Shown: positions 45,501 through 55,160 of the stretch, piece by piece | Position numbering within the stretch: position 1 is the stretch's first letter | Layout of the letters: the number at the start of each line of letters is the position of its first letter | Assembly: GCA_017893485.1 (NCBI GenBank) | Contig: CM030358.1 | Coordinates: forward strand, 256,678,477-256,742,476 | DNA: 64,000 nucleotides | DNA from: Hemerocallis citrina | Lineage: Eukaryota > Streptophyta > Magnoliopsida > Asparagales > Asphodelaceae | Direction of reading: 5' to 3' | Program-made: the position numbers and the translations under genes | Notes under the pieces: model-generated | The model's input: only the letters and a program-made list of their open reading frames with translations | The model's database searches: none | Told to the model about the DNA's origin: nothing

Positions 45501-47622
45501 ATTAGGTTGAGTGCTTTCTTTATGCCCAAGTTTTGTTAGCCTATATAAATGCCTCTTTGTTTCTTATTATGTATTTCAAGAATATCAATAATATTTTCTC
45601 TCTTTACTTCAATATTTTATTCTACAATGCCACATGTTTAGGTCCATCTTTGTGGCCGAGATTGTACGCAACGGTATTTTTATTTTTATTTTCTTTCAAT
45701 CCACATTTAATATTGTGTAGCCAATGGGATTTGAACGTAGGTTGCTCTCATACCATGTCAAAGACCTTACCAACAAGACAAAAACATCGAAGTTGTGCTA
45801 AAGGTTGACGGATTAGTATTTATTAAGAGCTTTTTTAATTAACATCTCAATCAGTGCAAATTCTGCACCTTTAACATGCAAATGGTACTTAACTAGGTTC
45901 CATGGACATGGGTGGAGGTTTGGTTTGTATCACCAGTATACGGCAACCCTAAAAAGAGGGGATTTGATGCTGCAACTAATAAAAAAAATCTTTGAAGGAA
46001 CGGAGATCTTCTAATTCCCAAATCAATTTAAAGATGCTTAACGACAGTTCCACACTTGGCTATTATGTCTTTAATGGATGCTTGTGCTCCTTAGCTAACA
46101 CAATGTGATGATGATTTGGCTTACTTGTGTAAAACATATGAAGGACCAAAAGTGCTGGAGTGATGATTAACTTCTGTAGACATTTTATTTGCACTATTGT
46201 TGCAATATGGGCTGGAGTTAATGCAACTAAATAATGTAAAAAGTAGCCTACTTGAAGTTAGATAAGTTACAGAAAACCACTCCAGACTTTTACCTAAACA
46301 ATATAATTACTTTGATCTGTCGTTATTTTGGGCTGTAACCTTAAACTGTCAGCTTGGAGCTGTCTCATGCATTGTATTGACTAGTCAGGAGGCTTTTCCC
46401 CTATTACTTTATTAGAAGTGACTGAAGGGATTGAAGTATTTATGTAAAGGGGCGAAAGCAAACATTGTAACATTTTTCCAGTTGACAGAGGTAAGGGTTA
46501 TAGGGGATGGGAGGGAGTTAAATGCTTGAAATAGAAGCAAACAAGGTGGTTCTGTAATTTCTCTAATATAACTGCTTAATTTTGATATTGATTGATTTGG
46601 GTCGAGACATGAAATATCAATTTCTAGGAGATATTCTAGCTAATATCAATTTCTAGGAGATATTCTAGCTTTTGAACTTATTTGTTTTTTGGAGATCAAA
46701 ACATCACTCTAAAGTAGTTTAAATGACCATTCTTCGTCATCTAGACATTCCAAAAGGTTAGGGACATTAGAAGGCCTTTCATCTGCTTGATATTAAACTG
46801 TGTAGGTTCTTTGTCCGTTAGATGGCTTCTGGTCTTACTATAGGTCCTATTTTCGAATAGTTTCATTTGCCTGAGATTTATTACCAAAAATGGAGAGGTG
46901 ACAGTATATACAGGATGCAAGCTGGTTGTTAACATTTGGTCAAAGAGTGAAAGGTTTGATGATGAATAGTTTATAACAGATTATATCTCGAAAAAATTTA
47001 GGAGGGCAAAAGATACTTGACAATATTTCAGTAAAGTTGTGCTTGAAGGGATAGCATGGAAATTCACCTTAACCTAGGGTTTTGATCCACTATAAGATAT
47101 TCACTCAATCATTTATACGAGATGATTCTTTCCAAGCAAGAAACGAGAAATAACTGCTTCAATCCAGATAAGTTTTAATTTTTTTAAGTTTATACGTCTT
47201 GTCTTTGCTCCATTAAATACAATCTTCCGAGTCTTCCTAATCGACTATGTTATCTGACTTCGTTGCACATACCAAATTATCTCTGTTTCTTCCTTGTATT
47301 TTATTTTGAATGATAGCTACCTATATTTTCTTATGGATAAAATCATTTCTTATCTTTATTCCATCTCAACATCCTCTTTTCAGCTATGCTCAATATGTAG
47401 ATTGTCTTGTTAAAGGAGAACATCAATGAAGCGGTTTATGCATATATCATCAAATTTTCAAATTTCTCATTTTTGAAGTATGTGATTTTATTTGCTCAAC
47501 ATGTGTTCCTTCCAAATTGAATTTTCAGCGAAGACTCCAGCGGAGGAGGTGGTGACTTTCTTGCTGGTTTCCTTTTAGGAGGAGCAGTATTTGGTACATT
47601 AGCTTATGTCTTTGCCCCACAG
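29727..47622 (+). CDS. Chloroplast inner-membrane-type protein gene, exons 1-3 (3' part outside window)
   Basis: Exons 29727-29760, 34567-34705 and 47529-47622 join at GT-AG borders in phases 1 and 2 and end in phase 0, giving 89 open codons. The product starts MATSAATLFLTGGAH, then has an Arg/Ser/Gln-rich plastid-transit-like region (SQLVLRQNSRQLNRRQKF, CVSAKY). After this come SEDSSGGGGDFLAGFLLGG and AVFGTLAYVFAPQ, a glycine-rich segment leading into one membrane helix. This order and the GGGDF-AGFLLGGAVFGTLAY-FAPQ signature match a small, plant-specific chloroplast inner-envelope protein family (Arabidopsis At1g42960 type) of unknown biochemical role. The usual charged C-terminal part is missing and no exon for it was found up to 64000. 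Introns are 4.8, 12.8 and >16 kb, filled with mobile elements. Family assignment is from memory of the signature. Confidence 0.75.
29761..32045 (+). other. Intron 1, first part; no firm gene
   Basis: Intron DNA, AT-rich. A 24-bp phrase (GAAAAACACTATTGGAAACC and following) occurs twice at about 31740 and 31803, inside a region starting GGGTGGTTTGGTAAGCAT that may be an old MITE. Confidence 0.5.
32046..33247 (-). mobile_element. Solo LTR of the Ty3/gypsy family (copy 1)
   Basis: Plus-strand ends TGATGTAAAACGTAATCC at 32051 and GATGTCCTCATAA at 33242. Flanks AAAAT and AAAAC form a probable, one-mismatch TSD. It aligns end to end with the LTRs of the element at 37492-42047, in the same (minus) orientation. 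A minus-strand TATA (CTATATATAG, 33079-33088), AAACCCTAA-type words and a GC-rich block (32400-32800) lie in the usual places. Confidence 0.85.
33248..33512. other. Intron 1 spacer with (TA)n at 33480-33511
   Basis: The TA tract ends exactly at the Helitron terminus, so the Helitron inserted at the edge of, or inside, a TA microsatellite. Confidence 0.6.
33513..33943 (-). mobile_element. Non-autonomous Helitron, 431 bp, intron 1
   Basis: Minus-strand 5' end TCTATATGATAAAACAC (ending plus 33943, preceded by A) and 3' end ...GCAAACCTAG at 33513, followed by T. A hairpin-like GTGTCG...CACG precedes CTAG. It is the same family as 5726-6143, inverted. There is no coding capacity. Confidence 0.88.
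34567..34705 (+). CDS. Exon 2 of chloroplast-protein gene
   Basis: 139 nt between acceptor TTAG and donor ACAG/GTATTT. Encodes the basic transit-peptide-like region. Confidence 0.75.
34706..35406 (+). other. Intron 2, first part
   Basis: AT-rich, no element end or gene recognised. Confidence 0.4.
35407..37329 (+). mobile_element. Solo LTR of the Ty3/gypsy family, opposite orientation, with a 639-bp insert
   Basis: Starts TTATGAGGACATCAATTC at 35412 and ends GGTTAGTTTTACATCA at 37324. CTATC is duplicated exactly (35407-35411 and 37325-37329). It is 1,913 bp long, but subtracting the insert at 35841-36479 gives ~1.27 kb, the family's normal LTR length. It is the only copy here in plus orientation, the same sense as the host gene, with TATA-like CCTATTTATAGG near 35569-35580. 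Confidence 0.9.
35841..36479. mobile_element. Insert with GTTTTAAAT inverted ends and CCGAAATTTCGG word repeats
   Basis: Bounded by GTTTTAAATATCC and GAGATTTAAAAC, splitting the LTR exactly where the other LTR copies are continuous. Both ends are built of short words (CGGTCGAAATTTCGGTC, CCGATACG, GAAATATC) around an AT-rich core. No TSD longer than 2-3 bp could be seen and there is no transposase. It may be a MITE of an unnamed type. Confidence 0.6.
37492..38676 (-). repeat. 3' LTR of the Ty3/gypsy element
   Basis: TGATGTAAACTTAACC to CCTTATCA (plus sense). TATA (minus) at 38533-38542. It has lost many CpG dinucleotides that its sister LTR keeps. Confidence 0.93.
38720..39441 (-). pseudogene. 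Integrase C-terminus and chromodomain-like remnant
   Basis: Minus-strand pieces read IVHGYRSRQPINFVPV (39380-39330, integrase C-terminal region) and, after breaks, LPESFNISTTFNIEDLVPYE with ILDDQVISTRDCGIHRYLVR. The phrase EDTWIDREEL lies past an in-frame TAG at about 38795. The last two pieces are the post-integrase linker and chromodomain-like segment typical of plant chromoviruses. Several stops and frame changes make it dead. Confidence 0.8.
39454..40735 (-). pseudogene. Ty3/gypsy gag, broken frame, with CCHC zinc knuckle
   Basis: The frame 40041-39454 contains MDMFDDFLIWCNALGKENEA and FRAGLQSDLRNEL, then a zinc knuckle CYKCKRYGHVADNC (about residues 129-142) and an acidic end. Upstream, in a shifted frame, 40440-40200 reads KADVPHFEGLMEPQAYLDW and IRAMDHYFVWFDMSEALKI, the core of retrotransposon gag proteins. 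40735-40481 holds the gag N-terminal part. A stop/frameshift zone lies near 40050-40110. The end of gag runs into VVRCALSQPNEEDDWK (near 39400), normally just before protease. Confidence 0.85.
40862..42047 (-). repeat. 5' LTR of the Ty3/gypsy element
   Basis: GGATGTAACCTTAACC to GATGTCGTCATCA (plus sense); the first T has changed to G. The TATA core is altered to CTATACATAG (41913-41922), which would weaken the element's own promoter. Confidence 0.93.
42053..43201 (+). other. Intron 2 with a 63-bp tandem duplication at 42813-42938
   Basis: TTGCATGGGATCATTTTA... through TTTCAGATCTAGCC occurs twice with period 63, two copies differing at one base. Otherwise AT-rich intron with no gene seen. 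Confidence 0.7.
43202..44283 (-). mobile_element. Helitron, 1,082 bp, intron 2
   Basis: Minus-strand 5' end TCTATTATATATCAATAAAG at 44283 after an A. The 3' end is GTGCATCGCACGGGCTATATG then CTAG at 43202, followed by T. The GTGC-ATC-GCAC hairpin close to CTAG is the classical plant Helitron 3' mark. It differs from the 5726/33513 family. No Rep/helicase seen. Confidence 0.88.
44425..44490 (-). repeat. SINE-like repeat, truncated copy
   Basis: Shares CAAGACCCTACCAA, AGACTAAAA and TCGAAGTTGT with 45762-45826. It lies on the other side of the TRIM element. Confidence 0.4.
44507..45626 (+). mobile_element. TRIM-like LTR element without coding sequence
   Basis: Two ~245-bp direct repeats (44507-44750 and 45382-45626) start TGTTGGAATATTTACC and end TTTTATTCTACA. 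A primer-site-like TGGTATAATAGC follows the first (compare TGGTATCAGAGC), and a polypurine GAGGGGGAA precedes the second. The ~630-bp interior has no gag or pol, only CT-rich sequence and repeated GATTYAAATTTTCAGATCC words. The LTR contains a TATA-like CCTATATAAATG. TSD is imprecise (ATGCC near both ends). This is the structure of a terminal-repeat retrotransposon in miniature. Confidence 0.82.
45690..45830 (-). mobile_element. SINE-like tRNA-related repeat
   Basis: On the minus strand, an A-box-like TTGTTGGTAAGGTC and about 35 bases later a B-box-like GTTCAAATCCC. A shortened relative lies at 44425-44490. No TSD could be fixed. It is not a tRNA: no cloverleaf is evident. Confidence 0.4.
45831..47528 (+). 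other. Intron 2, last part; 31-bp tandem duplication at 46610-46672
   Basis: ATATCAATTTCTAGGAGATA-TTCTAGCTA occurs twice in tandem. The rest is AT-rich intron DNA with no element end recognised. Confidence 0.5.
47529..47622 (+). CDS. Exon 3 of chloroplast-protein gene
   Basis: 94 nt from acceptor TTTTCAG to donor CACAG/GTGATT. Encodes the Gly-rich stretch and membrane helix and ends in phase 0 after FAPQ. Confidence 0.78.
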
Positions 47623-47689
47623 GTGATTTCTTTTACTTCTAATTTTATATATTCTGCAATCTTTCATTTGTATTTGTTAAAAAAGAGCA

Positions 47690-48075
47690 ATATGAATTGG
47701 TACCTGACATGATAACATATTCAAAGAACGATTCAGCTGGAATGAGGATGCTAAGGTGGATGAGTGGAAACATACTAAAAGATAGAATAAATAGAATAAG
47801 AAATGAATGCTTATGTAAGAAAGTAGAGGTTGCCTCACCGATTGAGGTGGTTTGTATTAATATAACAAAGACTAATCACTGCCACTGCTAGCAAAATTGA
47901 TATCATGGTAGTTGGCAGAGCTGGACTAGGGGTAGACCCAAACAAACTTGGATTGAGGCAGTTACTAGGGATTTGAAAAATTGTTAATTTGATGGAGGAG
48001 GTGGCCCTCAAAGTTGATTGGAGAAAGGGATTCACACATCCAATCCCTAACATATTATGATAATTTTTTTTGTTG
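47690..48075 (+). pseudogene. LINE (RTE-like) reverse-transcriptase 3' fragment
   Basis: The frame 47697-47891 includes GMRMLRWMSGNILKDRINRI and NECLCKKVEVASPIE. After a frame change, RGRPKQTWIEAVTRDLKNC is followed by a stop, then LEKGIHTSNP. These are the conserved C-terminal phrases of plant RTE-type LINE reverse transcriptases (RMLRWM.G.T..DR.RN; GRPK.TW.E....DL). It ends near a TTTTTTTGTTGTTAC tail. It is 5'-truncated, as LINEs usually are, and broken. It lies in intron 3, in sense orientation. Confidence 0.75.
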
Positions 48076-49005
48076 TTACTCATTGTTTGTGTAATATATT
48101 ATGTAGTTATTAATATTGAATCTCTGCAATTCAACCATATAGTCTAGCTTAATTCTATGGTTAATGTCGATATATAATCTTCTTCTTCTATTTAGCCCAT
48201 TATTATAAATCAGTCTGAATCATTCTAAAATGTTTTTGTGTCAATTAACTTGGTGCAGTGTGGAAATAATAAACGAAGATAATAATTTGTTGTCTTTGGT
48301 AACTCTTCGTCACAAAAGGTGCTGAGAATGTAAATAAATAAGCTCCTTGATCACGACCTGTGTTTGGCTAAAACAAAACTACATTAAGACGTGTTCGATA
48401 ATGGAAACTTATTTAGGGGTTTTACTACCAGTCATAGTTTGAGAAAGCTCAAAATAGTTATGCTTAAGTGTAAGTGGTATGGAAAAGCTGTTGAAAAAAG
48501 CACTCACAAGTGCTAAAACTCATGCTTAAGCAGCTCAAAGACGCTTTACCGTCATTTTTGGGTTTCAATAAAATCGTTATTGGAGTAGGTTCTTACCGTT
48601 TCTACTCAACTTGTACAAGATACTAAATACAGACTCCAAATGGCCTATTCCTCTTTTTATTAAGAAATATTTTCTTAAGATACGCTTAATCCCTCTCAAG
48701 CAAAAGCGGGGGCCCACCTTTTTTTTTCCTCGCTTGGCGCTTTTTGAAACTTTCATACCAGTTAAGATGTGCTGTCGAGGATAACATACTCCCTGACTCG
48801 TTCAAATTTTGATTGATCTTTTTGGTTTATTAATCTGGGTTATGCTAACGAGTGCCCCATGGGAACTCGTTTAGCATTAACTTGTGAATTAATTATGCAA
48901 TATTCCAAGTTATCAATTACAAAAGATCTTTTTTGTTTATTAATCTGGGTTATGCTAGTTTAGCATTAAATTGTGAATTATTGCAATATTCCAAGTTTTC
49001 AAAAA
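48076..49005. other. Intron 3, no firm gene
   Basis: AT-rich. A short phrase (GATCTTTTTGGTTTATTAATCTGGGTTATGCTA) is partly repeated around 48818-48850 and 48926-48958. Confidence 0.45.
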
Positions 49006-50300
49006 CTAACTGATGTAAAATGTAATCCTAAATATAGAATTTTCAAGAATCTTAAAGGATTAATTTTACCAACATGTAATGCGGATCAAAGTTAGAATTT
49101 TAAACAATTAATCGGTTTGATGAATTTTCAAGAATTGAATTAAGTTTAACAAGCCCAATTAATAATTCAGTTCTAACAATCAATAATTAAATCCCTAAGC
49201 GTTCTTAGCAAGTAAAAGGTTTAATATTGATTCGTACTCTAATTAGGTAAGTGGAACACTCAATCTCGATATTTGTGGTCGACAGTTAAATTGAATAATA
49301 TAATAGAGATGATAAAACAGTATAACACAAATATTGGAAAAGTGGAATGAGTATACCGAGGTTCGAAGCAAATCGTGTAAGAACTCGAGTGGTTGCAGTG
49401 GCGGGGCAAGGCAGCGGGCAACGCTGCGGGGCAGGAACGGCTGCAGTTATGGCGGTGGTGGGCGACGATGGTGGAGTCGCAGGCGGTGGTCGATTGGGAG
49501 CGGGCAGACGACGAGCGAGGAACGTCGACGAGGGGCTGTCGACAAGGAGGGGTTTCAGATTTGAGGGCTGGCGTTGCTGGGTAGGGGTAGAGCCATCGAC
49601 GGGGAGGAGACAGGGGCTCGGGGTGGTTGACTGAGGGAGAGAGGGGCGAGTGGGTTTCGGGATCGATGGCGGGTGGCGGCGGTTGAGATCGATGGCGGTG
49701 CAGTACGATGACGGAGGGGTTTGGGTCGGGATCGAAGAAGAGAGGCGATGAGGACGAGAGGGTTAGGGGTTGGAGATGGCGGCGGGTAGAGGAGGTGGGC
49801 TGATGAGGTTTGGTGTAGGGTCTTGGTGGAGCTCGGAGGGAGAAGACGAAGCGGGAGGGGATTTGGGCGATGGGTTAGTGGGTTCGGGAATCCACGGAGA
49901 GAGGAAGAAAAAGAAGGAGAGAGAGGGTTGAGATTAGGGTTTAATTAATGTGGGGATTAGGGTTAGGAATTTGTATTGGATTTGGGGTAGTTTTAGAGTT
50001 TATCACAAACTCTAAAATTTTATTAGGATTTATCACAAACCCTAATAGTTGGATCTCAATTGTATCACACAAAGGAGAGATGAAGAGCAAAACTCAACAC
50101 AATAATTTTTAATCAAGAATGACATCCCTTCTCATTAATCTCAAGGCCTATAAATAGGCTCAAAACAAATCTTCATACAAATCTCAAAATATTCTAAAAT
50201 AAAAGAAAGATTACATATGGCTATAATTGCCAAAAACAAATATGGTACTGAAATAAAATACTAAACTAAACAAAACAAAATAGATGTCCTCATCACTAAC
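49006..50300 (-). mobile_element. Solo LTR of the Ty3/gypsy family (TSD CTAAC)
   Basis: TGATGTAAAATGTAATCC at 49011 to GATGTCCTCATCA at 50295. CTAAC is exact on both sides (49006-49010 and 50296-50300). GC-rich block at 49370-49900. Same orientation as the full element. Confidence 0.93.
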
Positions 50301-51149
50301 TTTTCAATTATTGCAAGTCTGCCCTTGTACTTTCATCGAAGTATTAGTGTATCAAAATAATTAGTGAGAGCTTCAAGTTACTGATTTATAATTCTATGTG
50401 AGTTGTTACCTGAAATTGTTTTCATCTCATTTTTTAATCTTTATTTTTCAACTTTTATTTTCTCCTGTTCCATTACAAATTTCAATTCTATTGTTCTTCA
50501 ATATTTCTTCTATTCTGTGAAGCAAATGGATACCTTTGTTATTTTTGTAATAGATTTTTCAATATAAGTTTCATGTAGTTGATGAAGATGATGACTCATG
50601 CAAAACCATTGATAGTTCACTTCAATGACTATTCGAAATAGGAATCCATGTACCAAGCTTTAACCAATTTAAGAACATAAAACAAGAGTAATACCATATC
50701 CTAAATACCAATAAAATACATACCTTAATGCGCTTACAACTGAAAATTCAATAGACCAAATGGAAATAACATTGTCAAGCACGTCATAGAAGCCCCTTTC
50801 TACAAAAAGTGCTAGCATACTCTTTGATTAAGTTTTGCTTATGGTTTGAGATGTTTGGAGGGAAAATGAGATGCACAAGAGGGTTAAAAGGAAGCCAAAA
50901 ATGGATATAATTATTTCGGAAATACCAACAACCCAACCCGAATTTCGCATTAATAGGTTGAAGCTTTCATTAATTATTTTTATAAACTAAAGCTTTAAAT
51001 GTGCAAAAGCAGGCCTAGAATATCTAAATAGATAGTTTTTTTTACTGATAAGCACATAAAAAGCTTGGAAGCACGGGTACTCTCCGATGGTTGAAGTACA
51101 AGAAATAGGTACTTATCAATGTCGGTAGTCCTTGGGTACTTTCGGGTAT
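50301..51149. other. Intron 3, no firm gene
   Basis: AT-rich intron or intergenic DNA. Nothing recognised. Confidence 0.4.
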
Positions 51150-51334
51150 GTGCCCAACAGGGCCGGCCCTGAGTTTTCGGGGGCCCAAGGTGAAAAGCCC
51201 AAATAATTATTTTTGCTAATTACAATATATATATTTTTCACGCGCAAAATGTGTATATTTACAAGGGGAATACAAATTTGGGGCCCCCTAAAATTGCAAA
51301 AAATTTGGGGGCCTGAGGCGGCCCTGGTGCCCAA
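51150..51334. mobile_element. hAT-type MITE, 169 bp, TSD GTGCCCAA
   Basis: Inverted ends CAGGGCCGGCCCTGAG at 51158 and GAGGCGGCCCTG ending 51326. The 8-bp duplication GTGCCCAA is exact (51150-51157 and 51327-51334), which is the hAT rule. The interior is AT-rich with GGGGCCC words near both ends. Confidence 0.92.
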
Positions 51335-51354
51335 GGATTGTCCTACTTACTAGG

Positions 51355-53930
51355 CTAAATTGTAGAGTACCCTAAACTTTTGATTTTTTTTCCTTTCAAT
51401 TAACCACCCTATTCTTGCTTTAATATGTTTAACACCCTCAAAACTCTATTTTTTCTTTCAGTGAACTTTTCTATCGGTACTCTGTTAATCCGTTAGACGC
51501 AAATGAAATGTAGAAAATACCTTTACGGTCACAATTGATCCCTTTCAAAACTTATCCAGATTTATCCCCATTTTTAATACCAAACTCCCCCTTTCAACTT
51601 CTTCCAACCCCAAAGCCTAATTTCATCCCACCATCCCATAAACTCAGGGGACTCTATTCGTTTCTTATCTTCTATTCTTCTTCCACATTAGTGACCCTAT
51701 AATTTCTTCGACTCCTGGTGGTTAGAGGGAGCTCACCTAACTTTATTCACACTCTCTACCACCTCCACCACCAGCACAAAACCATCTTCCTCATCCCAAC
51801 CTGATGACCAAAAACCTGTATATATGTGAAATTCAGAATTTGGAGGGGAGTCAACCAATTTGCGAGTCGGATAAATCGAATTCGAGTAGATGAATGACTG
51901 TAGAAGGATTGAGTAGGTATATTGTGAGAGGAGACCAAGCCAGTTTGAGTTTTCAAAGCAAAAGAGAACGGATTTATCACCTAAATTTAGTAAGAAGGAT
52001 GAGGGAAAAACTATAAGGGGGGCATGGTCAATGGAAATCCGGTCTAGGATTCCTCACTGTGTTGCACACGCAGCTTGGTTGAGCTCGAGTTAGATCCAAG
52101 TGCATGATTTGGGTCGAATTCATTAGTGAAGATTCATGAAAAGGGAATTTTTCTAGAAATTGAAGATGTCGAGAGGGTTAGCCTAGTTCAATTTTTATGT
52201 GTTTAATTATTTTGTATTTATAGGAATGGCAAATGAATTACTTGGGACATCGAGGGGTGGAATTGATGTGAAACGGACCCTAAATAGAGAATTTCCAAGA
52301 ATCTTATTGGTTAATTTTACCAACATGTAATGCGGAACAAAGTTAGAATTTTAAAACAATTAATTGGTTTGATGGATTTTCAAGAACTGAATTACGTTTA
52401 ACAATTCCAATTAATAATTCAACTCTACAATCAATAATTAAATCTCTAGATGTTTTTAGCAAGTGAAAGATTTAATTTTGAGTCGTACTCTAATCTAGCA
52501 AGTGGAACACTCAATCTCAATTGTTTTTGTGGATGACAGAATATCAAATAATATAATAGAGATGAACAACAGTATAACACATACTTGAGAAGGGAAAGAG
52601 TATACCGAGGTTCGAAGAACAATTGCGTAGATCTCGGGTTGAACAGCGGACGGGGTCGCGCTGGCACTGGCGCTGGTCGGCTGAGGTGGCGACGGGCTGA
52701 CAGATGGGAAGTCGCCAGTAGGGGCGCGGCATCGTAGGAGGGTGTCGCTACGGTGGTCGCGATGGCGGGAGGCCGCTGCTGTTGTCGACTTCAAGAGAAG
52801 GGAGAGGAAGATCGGGAGGCGCTGTTGCCGGGCTGTAGGGTGGCGGCGACAGGAGGTGTCGGGAGGTCGTTGTCGTGGCGATATGGCTATGCTATGGCGT
52901 CGGGGTTCGGCAGGGGCACAGGGGGCGCACGGGATGAGGTCGGGGGTGATGACAGGATGCTGAGGGTGATGGGTTGAGAGGTGATCGGGAGTTGAAGAGG
53001 TAGGGAAGGGGTATAGATGACGGCTGTATGTATGAATAGGTGAATTAGGGTTTTAATGATTTGGGGATTTAATTTGGGGTAGATTTTAGAGTTAATCACT
53101 AATCTTAAAATTGTATTAGGATTTATCACAAACCACCCTAATAATTTGGATCTCACTTGTATCACACAAAGAGAGAGAGGAAGAGCAAAAACTCCACACA
53201 ATTTTTTAAAATCAAGAATAGCATACTTTCTCATTAATTTCAAGGCCTATAAATAGGCTCAAAATACATCTTGATACAAATCTCAAACTATTCTCAGAAT
53301 CTCAAATACATAAAAAAGATTACATATGGCTATAATTGCCGAAAACAAATATGGTACTGAAATAAAATCTAAACACAATAGATGTCCTCATCAGGAATAC
53401 CTTGACATATATGGGGGAGTATAATGTAGAGGTTTTCTTTCTTCCTTCTTGATTGTTTTTCCCTGGTTGGTTTTCTCCTTTTTAACAATGTTTTCCTATT
53501 ATTGATGCACTTTATTTTCTTTAGAAAGTTGGTTTATGTATATAATTTTTTTGGTGGATAGATTGGATTGAGTTTTGATGTAGAGAATAATGAACTTTTC
53601 TTTTTCTTTTCACTTGGTTGATGTTGTAAGCTTCATTTTTTGTTAGGTGAGGGTGTGCGTTTGTGGGAGGGGGTGAGGGTGGGTGTGTGGTGGTAGAGGA
53701 GGGTGGTGTAGTGAGTAAAATAATTGATCTAATGGTGGTGGAGTTGAGGAGATAAGCGTTGGGAGTATTAAAAACGAAGACAAGGATATTTTCGTCCTAA
53801 ATGTAGCACGTAATATGCATGTCACGACTTAGCTAATGACAAAGTAACTAAAGGTAGTTTATTGTAACAAAAAATTAAAGTTTTGGGGGTTACACATATT
53901 AAAGAAAGTTTAAGGTAGTTTTTAAAAAAA
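51355..53930. mobile_element. Possible long-TIR (MULE-like) element split by a solo LTR
   Basis: The left part (51360-51480) and the reverse complement of the right part (53830-53930) share ACCYTAAACTTTT, CTTTAATATGTKTAACMCCC and AAAACTYTA...TTTTTTC in the same order, like diverged terminal inverted repeats over ~100 bp. Removing the LTR at 52264-53393 leaves about 1.45 kb. No TSD or transposase was found. Confidence 0.45.
52259..53398 (-). mobile_element. Solo LTR of the Ty3/gypsy family (TSD GGAAT)
   Basis: TGATGTGAAACGGACCC at 52264 to GATGTCCTCATCA at 53393. GGAAT is exact on both sides (52259-52263 and 53394-53398). GC-rich block 52620-52980. Same orientation as the full element. Confidence 0.93.
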
Positions 53931-54175
53931 GGGTTTTGCTAGCTAGTGGCCTAGGGCATTGGATAAGCATTCACTTTTTACTCTATTTTTCTGTTCTTTT
54001 TCCTACTTACAAGGCAACATGTGATCTATATTTGATATTTCCATTTGTACCATTTTCATAGAATACTATTGGAATTCTAGTTTGTGTCTACTCTATTTCA
54101 GTTTTTTTACTTTCCAACTTTTTTGTTCCGTCCATTTCATTTTACCACCACACATCCAAGCAAAAATTTCCCCCT

Positions 54176-54186
<11 letters not shown>
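53931..54186. other. Spacer ending in (GT)n-(TA)n
   Basis: AT-rich, ending in a GTGTGTGT run that turns into the first TA tract of the hairpin cluster. Confidence 0.5.
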
Positions 54187-54214
<28 letters not shown>

Positions 54215-54323
54215 GAGGGTTTTGGGGAAATTTTTGAAGGGCGGTTAAAGTGGTAAAATATTGAAAGTACAGGAGGATTTTTGGAAAATGAAATGGAGGA
54301 ATTAGAACCAAAGCACTCTTCAC

Positions 54324-54397
<74 letters not shown>

Positions 54398-54910
54398 GGT
54401 TTTGGGGAAATTTTTGAAGGGCGGTTAAAGTGGTAAAATATTGAAAGTATAGGAGGATTTTTTGAAAATGAAATGGAGGAATTAGAACCAAAGCACTCTT
54501 CACCTCGTGCTTTTTGTACAATCTATGGTTCAAGAACCAGAGTTTACCTCACCCAAGAAGTCTCAGAGTTCTGATTAACACCGAACTTTTGTACGTCTTC
54601 CAACCCTATCTCATCTGTCTTCCAACCCTATCTCATCTCTCCAGATCGATCTAGTGGATCTGAGAGCGGTTTGAATTTGATTTTGATTGTTGAGTGAAGG
54701 AGATCAAATGTTGCCAGCTAAGTCAATAGTTCTGGATCCGATTGCGCAAGGTTTATTGGATTTAGATTGTTAACTGCAATACGATTAATAGTTTCTTGTT
54801 TTGTTTTCTTTAATCTCTACTGCTTGTGTTGCACACTGAATAGATTTATCAAGAAGATTTTGCGTGATGTGTGGTGGTAAGGTAAATTGAAATGGAGGAA
54901 GAATACCCCT
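54187..54910 (+). repeat. (TA)n-headed repeat, tandem copies 1a and 1b
   Basis: A (TA)n tract followed by GAGGGTTTTGGGGAAATTT and ~115 bp more occurs at 54215-54330 and again at 54394-54510, with a 65-bp TA run between. The second copy continues through TTTTTGTACAATCTATGG and AACCAGAG to about 54910. A longer relative is at 57643-58170. Frames across it give Tyr-Ile repeats fused to a short peptide and are not taken as genes. Confidence 0.8.
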
Positions 54911-55069
54911 CCAAGTATTTAGTAAAGTTAATACTTATTACTTAATAGGCTTTATCAAAATATTTTCTCCTCCGATTATCCGAGCAAAGTTTCTAAAATT
55001 GAAGAGATGGAAAAAGAGCAAAATCTAAGCAAGCTTCAAAATTGTAAACTGAACATCATATGCTGAACG

Positions 55070-55104
55070 TAGCTAGAAAATTTTCATCGGAGGGCTAAGT
55101 TGTG

Positions 55105-55160
<56 letters not shown>

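Noticed and set aside
45700..45830. tRNA gene
   Set aside because: A- and B-box-like words are present but no cloverleaf or anticodon arm could be drawn, and a truncated relative lies nearby. Better read as SINE-like.
54093..54533. 146-codon minus-strand frame with two related halves (EVKSALVLIPPF repeated)
   Set aside because: The repeat comes from the duplicated (TA)n-headed segment and the middle is a Tyr-Ile run. The related segment at 57643 gives no consistent longer protein.
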